In this document: positions 6,300 to 14,051 of the stretch, piece by piece
Layout: the number at the start of each line of letters is the position of its first letter
How positions within the stretch are numbered: position 1 is the first letter of the stretch
IMG/VR virus record: IMGVR_UViG_3300047322_000204
Location: 1-56,871 of that record
Source: a virus
Reading direction: 5' to 3' (one strand)
DNA: 56,871 nucleotides
Notes under the pieces: generated by a model
Databases searched by the model: none
Seen by the model: the letters and a program-made list of their open reading frames with translations, nothing else
Told to the model about the DNA's origin: nothing
Position numbers and translations under genes: made by a program

Positions 6300-8474
6300 T
6301 CATGCTGCGGCTGCTTTGGCGGCAGCCCAGGACGCGCCGACTGCGGCAGATGCCACCAGCGGTATCTCTCCAAGGATGCTCTTTCCAGTGTCGGGATGGG
6401 TGATCCCGCCCATCACGGTAGCGATCAACTTCACCTGCTCATCTGCCCTGTCTTCGTCGGTTTGAAACACGATCTCATCATGCACCTGCGCCAGCATGTC
6501 GGTGTACGGCGGAAGTTCCACGTCGAGGTCGAGCATGGCCAGCTTGGTGATGTTGGAAGCGAAGCCCTGAACAATGGCGTTGATCGCCTGGCGCTCGGCT
6601 CGGTAACGACGCCAGCGGATGCTGTTGCCATCCTCATCAGTCTCGGCATCCATGATGAACAGGTCCGGCAACCGACGCATCCTCCCGTTGGGAGGTATCA
6701 CGACATAGGGCGGATGGAGATGGTTCTTGCGGTCGCCACGCTTGCGGGCGTTCTGCAGTTCCTTGGCCTTCCACCGCTCCAAAGAGGGGAAGGCCTGGAA
6801 GTAGCCCTCGATCAGTTCCTCGGCATACTCGACGGAACAGTGAGCCACGGCGGCGATCTTGGCAGGGCCTGCGCCGTAGAGCACGGCGAAGTTCTGGGTC
6901 TTGCCGACCTGGCGCATGTCGCTGGTCACTTCTTCCGGACGGAGCCGGAACATGGCTGCCGCTGCCTGGCGGTGAATGTCCTGGCCCTCCTTGAAGACTC
7001 CGATCATGTTGGCGTCCTTGCTGAGATACCCAGCGCAGCGCAACTCCACCTGGTCGTAGTCGGCAACGATCAGCAGCTTGCCGGGGGCCGGGATGAACAG
7101 GTCACGGATCGATGCTCGGCCCTTCATCTCCCGTGGTAGCTGCTGCAGATTGGGCTTGGACGACGACAGCCGTCCGGTCACCGTGCCGTGCTGCATGTAG
7201 CCGGTGTGCACGGTCGGCGGGCCATCCCGGTGCTTGACGGCGAAGCGGTACAGGCCGGTCGGCAGCTTGTCCTCGTCCTTCTTGGCGGTGGGATCGGCGG
7301 GCCTGCCGACGAAGGTGCCGCGCAACTTCTCCAGGCCCGACCACTCCAGGAGATGCGAGGCCATCTCGTTGCCGCGGTCGGCGTAGAACTCCAGCACCGC
7401 CTGGGTCATCGACGGCTGGCGTGTCTCCTTGGTGCGGCTCAAGACACGCAGGTTCTGCGACTTCAAGATGCGTTTGCTCTTGCCGTACTCGGCTATCGGC
7501 TGGCCCTCGGCGTTCTTCTTGGCCTCACCGAACAGCACCCAGCGCTTGGCATCGAGATCGCTGAGACTGAACTGATCTCCGGCGAGCAGACCAGCCTGGT
7601 GCTCGATCTCAGCGATCTGGCGGTCGAGTTCGGCCTTGACCTCTTCAACCTTGGACATGTCAACGGGGAAGCCGTTCTGCTCCATCTTCATGATCACCGG
7701 GTACACCGACATCTCAAAGTCGTAGACGCCGCGCACACCCTTGCGCTCCAGCATCGGCATGAACCGTTCGAACATCAACCAGCAGTAGCGCACGTCCTTA
7801 GCCAGGTATCGGGCGACCTCATCCAACCCATAGCGCTCTATGCCGGACTTGCCGAGGTTGGGGTAGAAGGCGGCACGCCGCTGCCAGGGGACGCCGAACC
7901 AGTCACACGTCAGGGTCTTCAAGTCGTAGGCGTCGAGGTCCTCGACCAGGGTGTGACGCACCACGATCGTGTCGTGGTATGGGCCTGGTGGTATCACATC
8001 ACCGTAGTACTTGGCCACGGTCTGCAGGTCGAACTTGACGTTGTGCCCGGTCTTGCCCTTGTCGCTGAACATCAGCGGGCGCAGCAACTCCATCACCACG
8101 TCCGGAGACAGTTGCTTGGGTGGCGGTGCGTACGTTGCTGCGACGGGATACTCGATCATCCGCCACGATTGCTTGCGCTGCTCCTTGGGGAGCTTGCGGG
8201 TGGCCGGTGTGTATGCAAGCTCATCGTTCTCGTCGTAGAACAGGCACGCTGCCTTCTTCTCCTTGTGCTCGGCCTTGATCCGCACGCCCTTGGGGTGGCC
8301 ACAGGGAATCAGGTAGACGCAGCCCGCTGCACCGATGCCGATCCACAGCAACTCATTGGTCCGTGGGTTGATGCCTGCCGTCTCCACGTCGAAGACGAAA
8401 TACGGGAACTGCATGAGGTGCGCGACCGCGTCGCGCACCTCACCAGTTGTCAGGAGTACATGAGGGGCACGCAT
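6300..8474 (-). CDS. polA: Family A DNA polymerase with 3'-5' exonuclease domain
   Basis: 724 aa. The N-terminal DnaQ-like proofreading exonuclease begins at FVFDVETAG (D29, E31). Polymerase motif A is VADYDQVELR (about residue 473), motif B is GKTQNFAVLYGAG (about 525) and motif C is QVHDEIVF (about 666). There is no 5'-3' exonuclease domain. This is the replicative polymerase in many phages. It follows the SSB gene by five bases and works with the DnaB-like helicase and primase farther upstream in the same direction. Confidence 0.95.
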   Translation of the reverse strand: MRAPHVLLTTGEVRDAVAHLMQFPYFVFDVETAGINPRTNELLWIGIGAAGCVYLIPCGHPKGVRIKAEHKEKKAACLFYDENDELAYTPATRKLPKEQRKQSWRMIEYPVAATYAPPPKQLSPDVVMELLRPLMFSDKGKTGHNVKFDLQTVAKYYGDVIPPGPYHDTIVVRHTLVEDLDAYDLKTLTCDWFGVPWQRRAAFYPNLGKSGIERYGLDEVARYLAKDVRYCWLMFERFMPMLERKGVRGVYDFEMSVYPVIMKMEQNGFPVDMSKVEEVKAELDRQIAEIEHQAGLLAGDQFSLSDLDAKRWVLFGEAKKNAEGQPIAEYGKSKRILKSQNLRVLSRTKETRQPSMTQAVLEFYADRGNEMASHLLEWSGLEKLRGTFVGRPADPTAKKDEDKLPTGLYRFAVKHRDGPPTVHTGYMQHGTVTGRLSSSKPNLQQLPREMKGRASIRDLFIPAPGKLLIVADYDQVELRCAGYLSKDANMIGVFKEGQDIHRQAAAAMFRLRPEEVTSDMRQVGKTQNFAVLYGAGPAKIAAVAHCSVEYAEELIEGYFQAFPSLERWKAKELQNARKRGDRKNHLHPPYVVIPPNGRMRRLPDLFIMDAETDEDGNSIRWRRYRAERQAINAIVQGFASNITKLAMLDLDVELPPYTDMLAQVHDEIVFQTDEDRADEQVKLIATVMGGITHPDTGKSILGEIPLVASAAVGASWAAAKAAAA

Positions 8475-8479
8475 GCCAC

Positions 8480-9199
8480 TCAGGTGTAATCGTCAGAGAA
8501 CTCCGCTGCGATTTCATCCAGCGTCTTGCGAGAGGGAACTTCAACCACGTCCCGATCGTACTTCTCCAGACGATCCAACTCTTCCTTGCTGGGAGCGGGG
8601 ATGTCGTAGTCCTCTTCCAGGGCGCTGGGCTTGACCGGGATCACCTGGTGGTTGACGCTGCCCTTCTTGCCGGTACGGCTGACCAGGAAGTAACCACGCG
8701 TCAGCGGGGCGATCTTCGGATCGTTGGCGTAGCCCTTCAAGATGTTGTAAATCTTGGGGCCAACGTCCCACGACTTGATTGACACAACACCGTCGTCACC
8801 GACGAGGGCAACGTTGAACGCCGACACGGCCTGGGCCTTGTCGCCTGCCTCGCACAGCGGGCAGTCCCGCTTGAACGACTTGAGGCAGGTGTAGGAGCGC
8901 ACGGAGCGCTCACGATTGGCATTGGTGCGCTCGATCCAGTGACGGCGGTAGCTGACGTACGGCTCGTCATCGAGGAACTTGATCACCACCGCCTTCTCTT
9001 CCGGCTTCAACGCCTGGGCGAACGACGACGTGGAATCCATCGCCTCCTGACCGGCGCTCCAGCCACCGCGGAGTTCTTCGGTGGGCTTGGTGGTAGTGGT
9101 GGCCGTCTTGCTGCGACGTGAGGGAGTGCTTACCTCATCGTCGGGTTCTTCATCCTTGGGTAATGGTGTGACACGACGAACGGCTCTCTTCTCTGGCAT
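8480..9199 (-). CDS. T4 gp32-like single-stranded DNA-binding protein
   Basis: 239 aa. A disordered N-terminus (MPEKRAVRRVTPLPKDEE) carries a variant of the shared basic tag. The core IKFLDDEPYVSYRRHW, a CLKSFKRDCPLC zinc motif, GPKIYNILKGY and LVSRTGKKGSVNHQV match phage gp32-type SSBs (OB fold with structural zinc). An acidic C-terminal tail (ends AAEFSDDYT) would recruit replication partners. It lies immediately upstream of polA, as expected for a replication operon. Confidence 0.82.
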   Translation of the reverse strand: MPEKRAVRRVTPLPKDEEPDDEVSTPSRRSKTATTTTKPTEELRGGWSAGQEAMDSTSSFAQALKPEEKAVVIKFLDDEPYVSYRRHWIERTNANRERSVRSYTCLKSFKRDCPLCEAGDKAQAVSAFNVALVGDDGVVSIKSWDVGPKIYNILKGYANDPKIAPLTRGYFLVSRTGKKGSVNHQVIPVKPSALEEDYDIPAPSKEELDRLEKYDRDVVEVPSRKTLDEIAAEFSDDYT

Positions 9200-9244
9200 C
9201 TGGTTCTCCCTCAGTGCGTAGCGTGAAATGCGTAGTGTGTTGTG

Positions 9245-9700
9245 TTACTTATTCGACATGAGGGTGGCGAAGAATGTCGCCACGTCTCGTGCAAAGGCTG
9301 GCGTCGGTGGGTTCTTGGTCCCCTTGCGATCGGGGAAGATCACCTTGTGCCGCTTGGCGATCAGGACAATACCGTCCACCTGCTCACGTGTCCAGAGACG
9401 CTTGCCCTTGTCTGACCGCCCGCCCGCCACGGCTCCCCTGGTCCGTGGCGAGCGGTACGGCGACCGCGGCAGAAGGCCCTTGTCCTCCCAGGCTCTGATG
9501 CTCTGCACCGAGTAGCCCAGGGCCTTGGCCAAGTGGCCGATGATGAAGAACTCCTGCTTCTGTCCGTTGACCATGTAGTACAACGGCTTGCTGTCCCACT
9601 CCCGCACCTCCGGCTCAGCCTTGGTGACACCACGATTGACAGGCTTGCGCCTGCCGGGGTAATCGAGATCACTGAAACTCTCGGTGATGGGGTCGCTCAT
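9245..9700 (-). CDS. MerR-like winged-helix DNA-binding protein
   Basis: 151 aa from ATG at 9700, with AAGGAG four bases upstream. Further upstream codons are shadow of the neighbouring small gene. Residues about 52-75 (FFIIGHLAKALGYSVQSIRAWEDKG, split here as two halves of the HTH) match the MerR/HTH_17 pattern: HTH, then RAWEDKGLLPRS. A basic R/G-rich insert (about 76-90) follows and a second helix LWTREQVDGIVLI. No effector domain is present. A DNA-binding regulator or terminase/replication accessory is inferred. Confidence 0.7.
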   Translation of the reverse strand: MSDPITESFSDLDYPGRRKPVNRGVTKAEPEVREWDSKPLYYMVNGQKQEFFIIGHLAKALGYSVQSIRAWEDKGLLPRSPYRSPRTRGAVAGGRSDKGKRLWTREQVDGIVLIAKRHKVIFPDRKGTKNPPTPAFARDVATFFATLMSNK

Positions 9701-9716
9701 AGCTCTCCTTGTGATA

Positions 9717-9863
9717 CTAGGGGTCGTCTCTCTCACCAGCCTCATGGTGGCAGGTGGCATTACTTCGGTGTCGGACAAACCCTCGGCTCTTGAGGTCGTG
9801 CGTGGTGTCATCCCTGCACTCGGGACAGCGATAGCCGTTGGCTTCGGCAGTTGAGGTCTTCAT
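9717..9863 (-). CDS. 48-aa zinc-finger-like protein
   Basis: ATG at 9863 overlaps the upstream stop (ATGA) and ends in TAG at 9717. It is a short ORF. The protein reads MKTSTAEANGYRCPECRDD, later NATCHHEAGERDDP. CxxC (C13, C16) with C38/H39/H40 could bind one zinc. The overlap with the C2H2 gene and the following AAGGAG for the MerR-like gene make translation likely. Function unknown. Confidence 0.55.
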   Translation of the reverse strand: MKTSTAEANGYRCPECRDDTTHDLKSRGFVRHRSNATCHHEAGERDDP

Positions 9864-10324
9864 GCGAGGAACTTCTCCAGCACGGTGCGTACTTCCAACA
9901 TCTCCAGCGCCTTGCGAGTCGGCATCGTATGCGGCCAGCGAAGCTCGACCACCGTGGCAACGATGCCATCGACAGTCAACGGCTCATCAGTCTGGCGCTT
10001 GCCATCACCTGGTTCCACTACTGCAGGAACCTGGGGCTGCTTGGCCTTGGTAGCCCGCGGCTTGTACTCCCGCTTACGACCCGCGCCGTGCTGCTTGCGC
10101 CTGTGGTTCGGAAGGTACGACGCCTTGAAACTCTTGCCGCAGATATCACACGGCTCTTGAGCGTCCCCCGAAGCAGGCGGCGCCGCCGGTGGCGCTGGTG
10201 ATGGGTTCTGCCCATACCCAGGTATCGACCGGGCCTCGTTGCGTTCCAACTCATCGAGCACCTGCTGGTTCTCCGGTGAGAGGGCTTCCCTGAGCACTTC
10301 TCTGACCTCTCCAGGCATGATCAT
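9860..10324 (-). CDS. C2H2 zinc-finger protein
   Basis: 154 aa from the ATG in a TGATG overlap. Residues about 59-79 read CDICGKSFKASYLPNHRRKQH, a C-x2-C-x11-H-x4-H finger, very close to the eukaryotic-type C2H2 consensus. It follows a Pro/Ala-rich linker and precedes a basic segment (GRKREYKPRATKAKQ). The C-terminal helical part ends TVLEKFLA. Probable nucleic-acid binding; target unknown. Confidence 0.7.
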   Translation of the reverse strand: MIMPGEVREVLREALSPENQQVLDELERNEARSIPGYGQNPSPAPPAAPPASGDAQEPCDICGKSFKASYLPNHRRKQHGAGRKREYKPRATKAKQPQVPAVVEPGDGKRQTDEPLTVDGIVATVVELRWPHTMPTRKALEMLEVRTVLEKFLA

Positions 10325-10617
10325 CACTTCCCTTTCTTTCTGAGACTGAGCAGCAGGAGCCGGAACTCGCTGCGTGTTGGGGCCTGGGTCCAGGCGTAGC
10401 CGTCAGGCCGTGTGTAGTGCCGTGCAACAAGCTCCCCGGTGGCATGGGCCACTGTGTCCCGGCGCTCCATGCCGCAGCGCTCACAGCGCACTGTGAGCGG
10501 CATGCCGAACTCTGACTTCCAGTTGCTGTCGTAGTCGAACCATGAATGGCCAAGTGTCCGGCAACGGACGAACGATTCACGGCTGGGATCGACATACGGC
10601 AGGCGGTCACCCGCCAC
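10324..10617 (-). CDS. Small zinc-ribbon protein, 97 aa
   Basis: GTG start overlapping the upstream gene by 11 bases. A cysteine at residue 19 (VRCRTLGHSW) and VRCERCGMERRDT (about residues 43-55) resemble the actinophage single-zinc small proteins with a CxxC and a nearby Cys/His. The C-terminus is basic (LSLRKKGK). It belongs to the run of zinc-binding small genes at 9.7-10.6 kb. Function unknown. Confidence 0.6.
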   Translation of the reverse strand: MAGDRLPYVDPSRESFVRCRTLGHSWFDYDSNWKSEFGMPLTVRCERCGMERRDTVAHATGELVARHYTRPDGYAWTQAPTRSEFRLLLLSLRKKGK

Positions 10618-10816
10618 TGAGCACTTCTCCGGTCATGGCGAAGTGAATGCGGTCGTCCTGCTCGGCCTCGGTCATCCCGAGCCGGGTCATGACTTGCCGC
10701 GCCTCGTCCAGAGAGGTGACTCGACCGATCATCTTGCCCTTGACCGCCTTGAATGCAGCGTCAACAGTCTCTGCGCTGTCCACCATCACAAGGGATGGTG
10801 TGATCCACGTCTTCAC
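10607..10816 (-). CDS. Hypothetical protein, 69 aa
   Basis: GTG at 10816 with AGGAG nine bases upstream; the GTAACACA motif variant lies between. It begins MKTWITPSLVMVDSAETVDA and ends FAMTGEVLSGG. Mixed alpha/beta with no recognised motif. It follows the ParB-like gene with only six bases between. Confidence 0.55.
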   Translation of the reverse strand: MKTWITPSLVMVDSAETVDAAFKAVKGKMIGRVTSLDEARQVMTRLGMTEAEQDDRIHFAMTGEVLSGG

Positions 10817-10822
10817 GTTGTG

Positions 10823-11308
10823 TTACTCCTGAATAAATATTCCATGGAACTGCCTGCCGTGGAGCAGTGCAGCAGTGGCCCGGTGATGCCCAGACAGAAC
10901 CTTGTTCCGACCTTGGCGATCTTGGTAGACGATGGGATAGCGGTTGAAGGCCTGGTGTTGGTCTGCAAACGTCCGTCCCGTTTCCCTGTACTCACTTCCC
11001 GAGTAGTAGTCCACGCCAGCGCGGGTGACTCCCGGCTGGGTGGCGTGGAGATGCCTCGGATCAATCTCCATCATGTGCGACGAGGGGTCCTTGAGAGCGT
11101 TGTGGACCAACTGGGGGTCGTACCCCGGCCCGCTCTTGGGACGCCCTGCTGACTGCCACGGAGTGATGGTCTTGGGCGCACCCTTGAACATCGCCTCAGC
11201 ACCGGCACCGTAGAGCCGGTGTGCAGTCTCCTGCCCGCCGCCTTTGGCCGCAGCGAGGTCTTCGGGATAGTCGAAACCACCTGGCTTCCTCTGCGGTGCG
11301 GTAGGCAT
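10823..11308 (-). CDS. ParB/sulfiredoxin-like domain protein
   Basis: 161 aa. The C-terminal part NRYPIVYQDRQGRNKVLSGHHR (about residues 121-142) is the ParB-like signature (beta-strand, turn, then a G-H-H-R motif). The preceding segment VDYYSGSEYRETG and a His-rich MMEIDPRHLHAT complete a small domain. Such phage proteins are ParB-like nucleases/NTP-binding or DNA-binding factors. No ribosome binding site is seen. The promoter with a perfect dyad lies immediately upstream, giving TACACT-N6-ATG (leaderless). Regulated by the dyad, likely through the RHH protein encoded just upstream. Confidence 0.68.
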   Translation of the reverse strand: MPTAPQRKPGGFDYPEDLAAAKGGGQETAHRLYGAGAEAMFKGAPKTITPWQSAGRPKSGPGYDPQLVHNALKDPSSHMMEIDPRHLHATQPGVTRAGVDYYSGSEYRETGRTFADQHQAFNRYPIVYQDRQGRNKVLSGHHRATAALLHGRQFHGIFIQE

Positions 11309-11314
11309 GGAGGA

Positions 11315-11342
11315 AGTGTAGCACTAGTAACTAGTGCGTCAG
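11315..11342 (-). promoter_or_regulatory. Promoter of the ParB-like gene, containing a dyad operator
   Basis: -35 CTGACG (11337-11342), 16-base spacer, -10 TACACT (11315-11320), then six bases to the ATG at 11308. The spacer is almost entirely the dyad at 11321-11337. Same -10 and spacing as the small-RNA promoter at 18448-18475. Confidence 0.6.
11321..11337. promoter_or_regulatory. Perfect 17-bp dyad operator GCACTAGT-A-ACTAGTGC
   Basis: Two perfect 8-base arms around one central base, located exactly between -35 and -10. A repressor bound here would block RNA polymerase. The adjacent gene encodes a ribbon-helix-helix protein, a family that binds short palindromes. No U-tract follows, so a terminator role is unlikely. 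Confidence 0.65.
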
Positions 11343-11506
11343 AGCTTTTCCTTCTCCCAGCGCGCCAGCGACTCGTCCAGGGCCTTCTCCATCAGGAAGT
11401 TGATGCTCACCTGTCGGCGCGCCGCTTCCTTGCGCAGTCGTTCCCTGACCTTGGAGGCCAACCGGAACTGCATCTGCACTCGACTGTCGATCTTCTCCCG
11501 CGGCAT
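11339..11506 (-). CDS. Ribbon-helix-helix (Arc/CopG-like) regulator, 55 aa
   Basis: ATG at 11506 with GAGG seven bases upstream; ends TGA at 11339. The N-terminal beta-strand VQMQFRL is followed by two helices: KVRERLRKEAARRQ and SINFLMEKALDESLARWEKEKL. This is the classic RHH layout, with the strand contacting the major groove and S-x-N starting helix B. It lies one base after the 156-aa gene and directly upstream of the 17-bp dyad, its likely operator. Autoregulation or control of the ParB-like gene is inferred. Confidence 0.72.
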   Translation of the reverse strand: MPREKIDSRVQMQFRLASKVRERLRKEAARRQVSINFLMEKALDESLARWEKEKL

Positions 11507-11507
11507 A

Positions 11508-11978
11508 TCAATCCTCGCTCAGATAGAAGGCGTACGTCGTGCTCTCTTCGTACAGAGCACTCAGTTCCTTGTCGGTGATCTCGCCGCCGTAGTTGGCAGC
11601 GAGGATCGCGTCCTCGTTGATCACACGCACCAACGTGGTGCATGAGTCGAGCAGGTCCTTCTTCGTCAAGAAGGCCAACGCCTTGTCGTGGTTCAACACG
11701 TTCGACGTGCGCTCACGGCGCTCGATGCCGGAGATGATCTTCTCCTTGGGCTTGCCGCTCTTGTACTCCACGAAGGTCAGCGGCTCATCAAGGGGCAGGG
11801 TCCGCTTGGTTCCCTCCGGTACGCCGGTATCGGCCAACACGGTCATCAACGACTTCTTCAACTGGTCTTCGAAGTAGGCGCTGCGCTCACGCATCGAACG
11901 GTTCAGCAGGTAGTCCTTGACGGTCGGCTGCACATCAACTGATGAACGTCGGGCCACCGTGCGCTTCCGTGCTGCCAT
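11508..11978 (-). CDS. Hypothetical protein with N-terminal basic tag
   Basis: 156 aa from ATG at 11978 (GTG at 11984 is possible). Begins MAARKRTVARRSSVDVQPT, the shared tag at the N-terminus. The rest is helical and mixed-charge (FVEYKSGKPKEKIISGIERR), ending STTYAFYLSED. No enzymatic motif recognised. TATGAT lies six bases upstream and no Shine-Dalgarno is visible, suggesting a leaderless transcript after the 135-base gap from the helicase gene. Confidence 0.6.
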   Translation of the reverse strand: MAARKRTVARRSSVDVQPTVKDYLLNRSMRERSAYFEDQLKKSLMTVLADTGVPEGTKRTLPLDEPLTFVEYKSGKPKEKIISGIERRERTSNVLNHDKALAFLTKKDLLDSCTTLVRVINEDAILAANYGGEITDKELSALYEESTTYAFYLSED

Positions 11979-11984
11979 TGTCAC

Positions 11985-12119
11985 ATCATAGCTGATACAC
12001 CCACTATGCTGCAGATTGTGGCCGGGGTGGGAGCAGCGTAAGTCGGCTAGCGCCGCGTGCGTGGCAGATTCGTCTGCAACACGAATTCTCCAGTGCTGAC
12101 GCAGGAGTGCCTGCCCCGG
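11985..12119. other. Intergenic gap after the helicase gene
   Basis: 135 bases without a gene. It contains a candidate -10 TATGAT (11985-11990) six bases before the downstream ATG. No clear -35 and no strong terminator was found. Confidence 0.4.
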
Positions 12120-13670
12120 TCACGCAGCAACGAAGTCCTTCAAGCTCTCCAGGTCCAGGCTCAACGTGCCCGAGCGAGGATCGAAGTCGCCGTCGATGAA
12201 CGCCTTGGAGATAGCCCGCTTCTGCATCAACATGTTGAACATCCGTTCCTCGATGGTGTCCTGCCCGTACATGTAGCCGATGAAGATCGAGTCGAACGCG
12301 GAGGACGTACGATCAATACGACTGACACGTTGGGCCAAGGCCCCGGCACTCCAAGGGAGGTCGTAGCAGATGAGATGCGATCCCTGGTTGAGATCGATCC
12401 CATACGCTCCCGCATCCGACGAGAGAAACACACGGCAAGCAGGATCAGTGTTGAAGCGGACGATGTAATCATCACGCGTCTTCGTGGGGACATCACCAGT
12501 GACCTTGACCCAGGGGACCTTCATCTTGACCAGTTCGGCCCCGATGATCTGCAGCATCGGTTTGAAATAGCTGAACACGACAACCTTGTGCCGCGGGTCC
12601 TCGGCCAGTATCTCTTCGATGTGTTCCAGCAATGCTTCCAGCTTGGCGGTGGATGGGGGGAGATTGTCAAGTAGCCCGATGTGCTTTAAATCGCTGGCGT
12701 ACTGGCTGCCCCACCGTGCCAGGTCGTTGTCGAAAGCGTCGGCTGACATGCCCAAGAGCCGTGGGTGGCTACTGAGCATGCGCATCGCCAGCATGCGCGC
12801 CATGACCTGACCCATCGCCCCCTTGGAGTCCATCGATTGGGTTCGCCCGTAGTGAGACATCACGTCAAAGGTGCCCCCGGAACCGAAAGAGAGGGCAGTG
12901 TCGATGGCCACGGCCAAGTCGTTGCGGATGTACTCATGGAGGTCCATCGCCGTCTGGTCGAGCACGATCGGCATCGGCACCTCGATCATGTCCGGCAGCC
13001 ACTCAGCGATGTCCTCGCGGCTCTTGCGGTACATCGCCTGGCCCATCACCGTCGAGATCAGGCTGAGGTTCTTGTACTTCTTCGGCTTGCCCCAGTGGTC
13101 ACGCTCGATGAACGTGCGGTCGAACTTGTGGAAGCCACCGAGCACGTCCTTGTCGATGAACTCCATGATGCTGAACAGTTCCTCGGGCCTGTTCTCCACC
13201 GGCTGGCCGGACAAGCCGATCCTGATACCGGCGTATGGAGCGAGCGCCTTGGCCCTCCGAGATCGCTTGGCGGTGAAGCCTTTGATCATCGTGATCTCGT
13301 CCATGATCACGAAGTCGATCGGCAGGTACTTGCGCAACTGATCCCAGTCGTTGACCAGCATTTCGTAGTGGCAGATGTTGTAGTGGTATCTCTCTGCCCT
13401 CTTGAGCATCGCCCAGCGCCGTCGCCGGTCACCTTCGATCACCTGCACCTTGGCCCGAGGGTCCCACTTGGCGATCTCCCTGGCCCACTGGTACTTAGTG
13501 GACTTCATGGCGAAGATCACGCCGTGATCGACACGACGCTCACGACGGAGCTTGCGAATCGCAGCAATGGCAGCCGCCGTCTTGCCCGCACCCATCGTCA
13601 ACGCCAGCAACAGGTTGCCGCGCTCAACGATGCGATCAACAGCCTCGACTTGGTAGGGCCGTAGCTCCAT
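12120..13670 (-). CDS. SNF2/DEAD-like superfamily 2 helicase
   Basis: 516 aa. Walker A TMGAGKTAA (about residues 25-33), the DEAH-equivalent MDEITMIKG (about 122-130), motif III-like GLSGQPVENR, motif V-like SSDAGAYGIDLNQG and motif VI QRVSRIDRTSS make a complete SF2 motor of the SNF2 type. Such phage proteins remodel or unwind DNA during replication or recombination. The ATG overlaps the previous stop (TGATG). Confidence 0.88.
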   Translation of the reverse strand: MELRPYQVEAVDRIVERGNLLLALTMGAGKTAAAIAAIRKLRRERRVDHGVIFAMKSTKYQWAREIAKWDPRAKVQVIEGDRRRRWAMLKRAERYHYNICHYEMLVNDWDQLRKYLPIDFVIMDEITMIKGFTAKRSRRAKALAPYAGIRIGLSGQPVENRPEELFSIMEFIDKDVLGGFHKFDRTFIERDHWGKPKKYKNLSLISTVMGQAMYRKSREDIAEWLPDMIEVPMPIVLDQTAMDLHEYIRNDLAVAIDTALSFGSGGTFDVMSHYGRTQSMDSKGAMGQVMARMLAMRMLSSHPRLLGMSADAFDNDLARWGSQYASDLKHIGLLDNLPPSTAKLEALLEHIEEILAEDPRHKVVVFSYFKPMLQIIGAELVKMKVPWVKVTGDVPTKTRDDYIVRFNTDPACRVFLSSDAGAYGIDLNQGSHLICYDLPWSAGALAQRVSRIDRTSSAFDSIFIGYMYGQDTIEERMFNMLMQKRAISKAFIDGDFDPRSGTLSLDLESLKDFVAA

Positions 13671-14008
13671 CAGGCAACACGCTTGATGGTGCGCTTTCTC
13701 GGAGACTGTTGCGCCAGAAACTCATGTGCCCACTCACGACCGTTGTCGGTAACAGTCCACAGCAAGTCCCTGCCGCTCTTACGCTTCGGAGACTTCGACT
13801 TGATGGTGCGATCAGTACGGATGAGATACCCCTGGGTTGCCAGCTTGGGTAGGAGATGACCGAGAGCACTCTGTGTGCTGTTCGCCCCATGCTCATCATC
13901 AACAGCGATCTTGCCGTTATCGGTGGCGTCGTCCATGGAGACTTCCACAGCACCTCCCTCGATGACCTTGGCGAGTTGCGCTAAGAAGGGAGTCATGTCA
14001 GCAGCCAT
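13670..14008 (-). CDS. Winged-helix-like protein with C-terminal basic tag
   Basis: 112 aa. The centre (STQSALGHLLPKLATQGYLIRT, then DLLWTVTDNGREWA) resembles a PadR/MarR-like winged helix with a beta-wing. The C-terminus is SPRKRTIKRVA, almost the same tag as at 5506 but with different codons. No Shine-Dalgarno is seen before ATG 14008. Likely DNA-binding; role inferred from position between primase and helicase. Confidence 0.6.
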   Translation of the reverse strand: MAADMTPFLAQLAKVIEGGAVEVSMDDATDNGKIAVDDEHGANSTQSALGHLLPKLATQGYLIRTDRTIKSKSPKRKSGRDLLWTVTDNGREWAHEFLAQQSPRKRTIKRVA

Positions 14009-14022
14009 AGGTGGTATCTAAG

Positions 14023-14039
14023 CCGCCCGAGTCGGGCGG
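14023..14039 (-). terminator. GC-rich hairpin between primase and the winged-helix gene
   Basis: CCGCCCGA and TCGGGCGG are perfect complements around one base (effective loop of three). There is no U-tract, so it may be a partial terminator or mRNA stabiliser. Confidence 0.35.
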
Positions 14040-14051
14040 GTCAAGAGGAAC

